Assembly: GCF_051020975.1 (NCBI RefSeq)
Contig: NC_135034.1
Coordinates: 5,394,001 to 5,458,000, forward strand
Direction of reading: 5' to 3'
Source of the DNA: Osmia lignaria lignaria
Lineage: Eukaryota > Arthropoda > Insecta > Hymenoptera > Megachilidae
DNA: 64,000 nt
Shown here: piece by piece, positions 60,183 through 64,000 of the stretch
Numbering within the stretch: the first letter of the stretch is position 1
Layout of the letters: each line of letters begins with the position of its first letter
Program-made: the position numbers and the translations under genes
The notes under the pieces: generated by a model
The model's database searches: none
The model's input: the letters and a program-made list of their open reading frames with translations, nothing else
Told to the model about the DNA's origin: nothing

Positions 60183-62802
60183 TGTTGTGTATATGCAAAA
60201 AATTCTTTTCGTCGCTTCGTTCTCCCGTTTGTACGGGATCGTTGATATTACAAAAAAGAAAAATAAAACAACGAAAAATTGACCGTCAATGGTCAATCTG
60301 AATCATGTCTCGATGCGTATACATATATATGTATATATTACCCTTATAAAATCATATACATATACGAATGACAATTGATTTTACATTCAATATACAAGTT
60401 TGAAATTTCTCTTACTATATTGTAAAAAAATGTAAAATATAAAAACTGTCTTTAGAGCAGTATTAAAAAAATGATTTGAATAAGCAAAGCTTCAATTCCA
60501 AGTAAAAAGAATCAAAGGGTTTACAATAGAAGAGGCAATTCTAGTTTCAGTAATTTGCACTATGCCTCAATTAAATTCTATTGATTTAAAAATTTTACAA
60601 TATAAAAACTTAATGCTATTAGTTTTAAAGCGGGACCATTTCATTTTATTCCTTTTCAAGATATTGGAATAATTCTAATTAAAATTGAAAAAATTTATGG
60701 AAAGATGTATTAGTCTCATTCTTGCTGTAAAATGATCAATTGCATACATACATATATATATATTTATACGTCTATATACATATATATTGACCGACGTGGA
60801 AATTCTATAAGTATGAACGAGCTATAACAAGAAAAGCCACAAATGGCGATTAATACATGAGCAGAGAAGATATTACGTTGGTAGAGCTACAGACAAAAAA
60901 TGAAAGAATAAAATCACTTAGCAATGAATGCAAGTATCCCTTTTTCTTAACGTAGCAATTGTGTTTAGGAATATTTCATAACATTCCTGTATATCTTGTG
61001 ATACATTTAAAACATAATTGTGTTGTTAAAAAACGGTATACGTACACACGTTTATATTATACGTTATATAAATATATAAACACAGTTGTATTTATATATT
61101 CATATACATATAACTATCATAAAATTGTCTGCAGTTTTTTCCTTCCATTCGTGTAATTTCATAATTGACTAAATTTTATATTATGTGATATTAGCTAGAA
61201 ACGAGATTTGTGCGTACACAATCCCTATAAATGCGCACACGCGTTATAACGCATGTATCATTTAATATATTCAATTATATATTACATAATATCTAGTATT
61301 ATATAATATATAATATGATTCCTCCTTATAACGAGTATTTTATTTACAAAATCAATACCTCCCTTATAACGAGATTCAAATTTTTCACTACCTATTCGCT
61401 ATCACCTACAAAATATTTTATTCAGTCCTCCAAACGATATTTCTACTGTATTTTCCATATGATTTTTCGGGACATTTACCTCGAAAGACCAAACTGTATT
61501 CATATTTATGTCTAAAAAAACAAAAGTTTCCTCCAATGGAAAGTCTAGAGAGCGTATATTTTCTTTTCTAACATTTTAATTTTGACTCCTTCCTTCTCAT
61601 TTAGCTAAGCTTGAAACTTCTTTATAGAATAATAAAACATTCATTTTTAATTTCAATTTTTCATCAAATAATTTGATATGCTCATGGTTCATACTTGTAA
61701 CGAAGTGAAACATCAAGGAGAGTACAAGTATCCAATCCATTTGCATAAGAAAAATAACTGTAAGAAAAAAAGATATTAAATAACTTCACAGCAATTCTTT
61801 TTTCCCTTTTATAATAAATTATTAAATCCATACACATATTTCATAATAAAGTTTCATTAATAGACTATTAAAAGCATTCTGTGGACTTACTTGAATTCAA
61901 GAGTTATTTTTATCATTGAATAATTGCATTTCTCACAAAAGTCTTGCATCAAATTATCCTCTTACGTGCTACCGAGGCAATATTAACAACCTATCATGTC
62001 TTTCTCGTTATTCAAAAAGGCTTTGGTGAAGTCCAAAAGCGAAATATTTATAAATATGTACCTACGCGCTACGGTATATGCACAAATTAAGTCGCCCAAT
62101 TGTGTGTATGTGTGGTGTATGTTAGCTGTTCTTTCCAGTAATAAGCAGCACCATTCCTGAAGAAACGGTGCTATTGCTCGGGAATAATTACGAGCAATCA
62201 CTAAATGAATAGAACTTGTACAGGTCGTTCCTACGTGTATCAATGTAGATAGGTAATTCATTGAATTCACTGCATTTAAAAAGAATTTTAATACCGATCC
62301 TTGGATCTTTTACTCTCTTCCCTGTCAAATATTTTATATTATACTTATAATGATGATAATAATGTTCCAATTCCACAGCAATATTAATTGGTGAGACCTA
62401 TTCATAGGAATCGAATAATAGGCTAAATTACAATACAATTCTTTTAAAATTACGAATATTACTGTTGAATAGCATTATTACCGATCGCTTCTCTCGACAA
62501 CCAGATAAATCGTTCAATATTTTTCCACTATTTACAAATCATTAATTTTACACACATGTTCATTTATATCTCATCATAGTCACTTCAGGATGCCACTGGA
62601 ATTCTGATGAAACATAAACAGACATAACACCGGCACAAATAAAAATATCTAATTTGTTTGCATTAGGTCGATCGATATATACCGTAAAAATACCAATGTT
62701 TCACTCACGATATCGTCAAGACCAAAACAAGGACATATACCTTCCACCTTTGCATCAAACAACAATACTAAGTTATTTTATATAACTATCATAACGTTTT
62801 TG

Positions 62803-62820
62803 TTTTTTTTTTTTTTTTTT
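62803..62820. repeat. Run of 18 T
   Basis: Homopolymer tract, possibly the poly-A tail of an old retroelement on the minus strand, but no element body could be recognised. Confidence 0.7.
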
Positions 62821-63007
62821 GATATTCAAGAATGGGGAGATCATCCTGTCTTTGTGATTTTCAATAGCATCATCCTGGAAACACTAATGAACAAATCACT
62901 TCTCTCCATATGAATAACTTCTTTACACTTGTTGCACGAGTTGAGCAGTTCCATGAGTATTTCACTATATAACACGTGGGAATCAACACACTCATATTTA
63001 TGAGTCA

Positions 63008-63785
63008 TCATTCTCCTGAATTAGATTCATCGTAATGAGAAAATTTCAGGAAAACTTGTTCCAGAGTTGTTTGACTGAAGCTGTACTCTTCGATGTCCAA
63101 CTCAAGCTTGGCTGAAAATAAAATTGAAAATTGAAAAAGTAATGAGAACGTTTATAATTTTATATTTACCTTTCTCCAACTGCATAAAACACTCGGCCAG
63201 CGAGTTAACTGCATGCTGGGGAACAGCGAAAACTAATCTGTCGGCGAAACTTTCTTCCAGAGTAGCATCTGGAAATAGACTAGAAACGAACTCTTTCAAA
63301 GTTGTAATCCTATCACCAGAAGGTGTCGTGGGTGTGCAGTCACCCCCTAAAAGTTTCATCTCGAGGGTGTATCCAGCGCCGTAGAGATTTTTCAAGTGTT
63401 GCGTGGAACCGATACACCTCAGTTCTCCTTTCACCATTATACCGACTCTAGAGCACAAAGCATCAGCTTCCTCCATTGAATGAGTAGTTAAAATCGCTCC
63501 TCTACCGCCCTATTAAAGATAAATTTATTATTGAAGATAATGTTTCTTCTGACAGATAGATTTATTCCGGAACACACCTGAAAACTAGCAAGAATGGTAT
63601 CCCATAAAAACCGTTTTGATCTTGGATCCATTCCTGTGCTAGGTTCATCCATCAAAACAACCTTCGGACCTCCTATCATTGCCATAGCAAAACTAAGTTT
63701 TCTTCTGGTTCCACCTGAACATTCTTGAGTTTGTTTGTCGGCATGTTCATGAATTTGGAGACCAGTGAGATACAAATCCACAATG
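63008..63785 (-). CDS. ABCA-subfamily ABC transporter, C-terminal end (partial)
   Basis: The last three exons are visible (63785-63578, 63509-63170, 63111-63008); the gene continues past the right edge on the minus strand. They encode the end of the second nucleotide-binding domain: signature CSGGTRRKLSFAMAM, Walker B KVVLMDEPSTGMDP, H-loop TTHSMEEADALC, then VGIMVKGELRCIGSTQHLKN, all typical of ABCA proteins. The conserved tail IEEYSFSQTTLEQVFLKF follows, ending SNSGE before TGA. ABCA proteins are full-length membrane transporters that move lipids. The Walker A and both membrane domains are outside the window, so the exact paralogue (the tail looks ABCA3-like) cannot be fixed. Confidence 0.92.
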
Positions 63786-63839
63786 CTATATAAAATTAAA
63801 TTCATTTATATTCGTAAGTTCTTTCAGAATATGTTAAAT

Positions 63840-64000
63840 CAGGGGTGGGCAATTGTTTTGGCTCGGGGGCCACTTTGTGCAAGCGGAGGTTGGCGGAGGG
63901 TCGCACCTTTTAAAATGATTGCATTCATTAGTTAACTTTGCATAATAATCAATAAATATAAATTAAATAAAATAGTGGCAGTTTTATTCAATTTATTTAA
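63840..64000 (+). mobile_element. hAT-like element, left end, running off the window
   Basis: It starts CAGGGGTGGGCAATTGTTTT, then GGCTCGGGGGCCACTTTG, a classic hAT-type terminal inverted repeat. It lies in an intron of the ABCA gene. The other end and the target duplication are beyond the window. Confidence 0.55.

Larger units (their letters stand above)
57242..63007. other. AT-rich gene-free stretch
   Basis: No coding exon recognised on either strand. The left part should include the Bre1 3' UTR and the right part the ABCA 3' UTR. It contains a small MITE (59319-59515), a GCGT microsatellite (about 60140-60182) and a run of 18 T (62803-62820). Frames of 60-95 codons here are scattered and lack recognisable motifs. 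Confidence 0.6.

Noticed and set aside
59635..61515. Several 60-85 codon frames in the AT-rich stretch after Bre1
   Set aside because: Isolated, low-complexity, partly translation of a GCGT microsatellite; no motif recognised.

Overview
This is a piece of a eukaryotic nuclear genome, almost certainly an insect and probably a hymenopteran (bee, wasp or ant). The genes are split by short AT-rich introns with GT..AG borders (one GC..AG). Their products are animal chromatin, transcription and axoneme proteins. Intergenic DNA carries MITE-like elements, hAT-like ends, LINE tails and CpG-bearing spacers. The species assignment is inference; no bacterial features (operons, Shine-Dalgarno sites, CRISPR) were seen. 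All exon joins were read by eye from splice sites and reading frame. In each complete multi-exon gene the summed exon length is a multiple of three.

Layout. Positions 1-26,160 are gene-poor and comparatively CpG/GC-rich, with no convincing multi-exon gene. I saw only repeats and two weak candidate first exons on the minus strand (24,709-24,789 and 18,530-18,613), both ending in phase 0 at GTGAGT donors. From about 26 kb the DNA is AT-rich and gene-dense: CIMIP2/FAM166-like (+), kynurenine aminotransferase (-), an unrecognised C-terminal ORF (+), a foldback-like inverted satellite followed by a LINE tail, TAF7 (+), asteroid (+, one exon), SMARCAD1 (+), ABHD1/3 lipase (-), an unrecognised terminal exon related to the earlier one (+), tektin-1 (-) divergent from Bre1 (+), a 5.8-kb gene-free stretch, and the 3' end of an ABCA transporter (-) that runs off the right edge.

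Functional themes. TAF7 (TFIID), SMARCAD1 (nucleosome remodelling) and Bre1 (H2B ubiquitin ligase) all act in chromatin or transcription. CIMIP2-like and tektin-1 are both axonemal microtubule proteins. The genes are independent units; I see no evidence that they form one pathway.

Most unusual items: (1) the roughly 1.1-kb foldback-like palindrome at 31.3-32.4 kb; (2) two related but unidentified C-terminal coding segments 19 kb apart; (3) two copies of a long-inverted-repeat MITE, one with a second inverted-repeat element nested inside it; (4) two copies of another dispersed repeat, one apparently broken by an hAT-like end; (5) possible alternative C-terminal exons of SMARCAD1. I did not find a clear new biological system.
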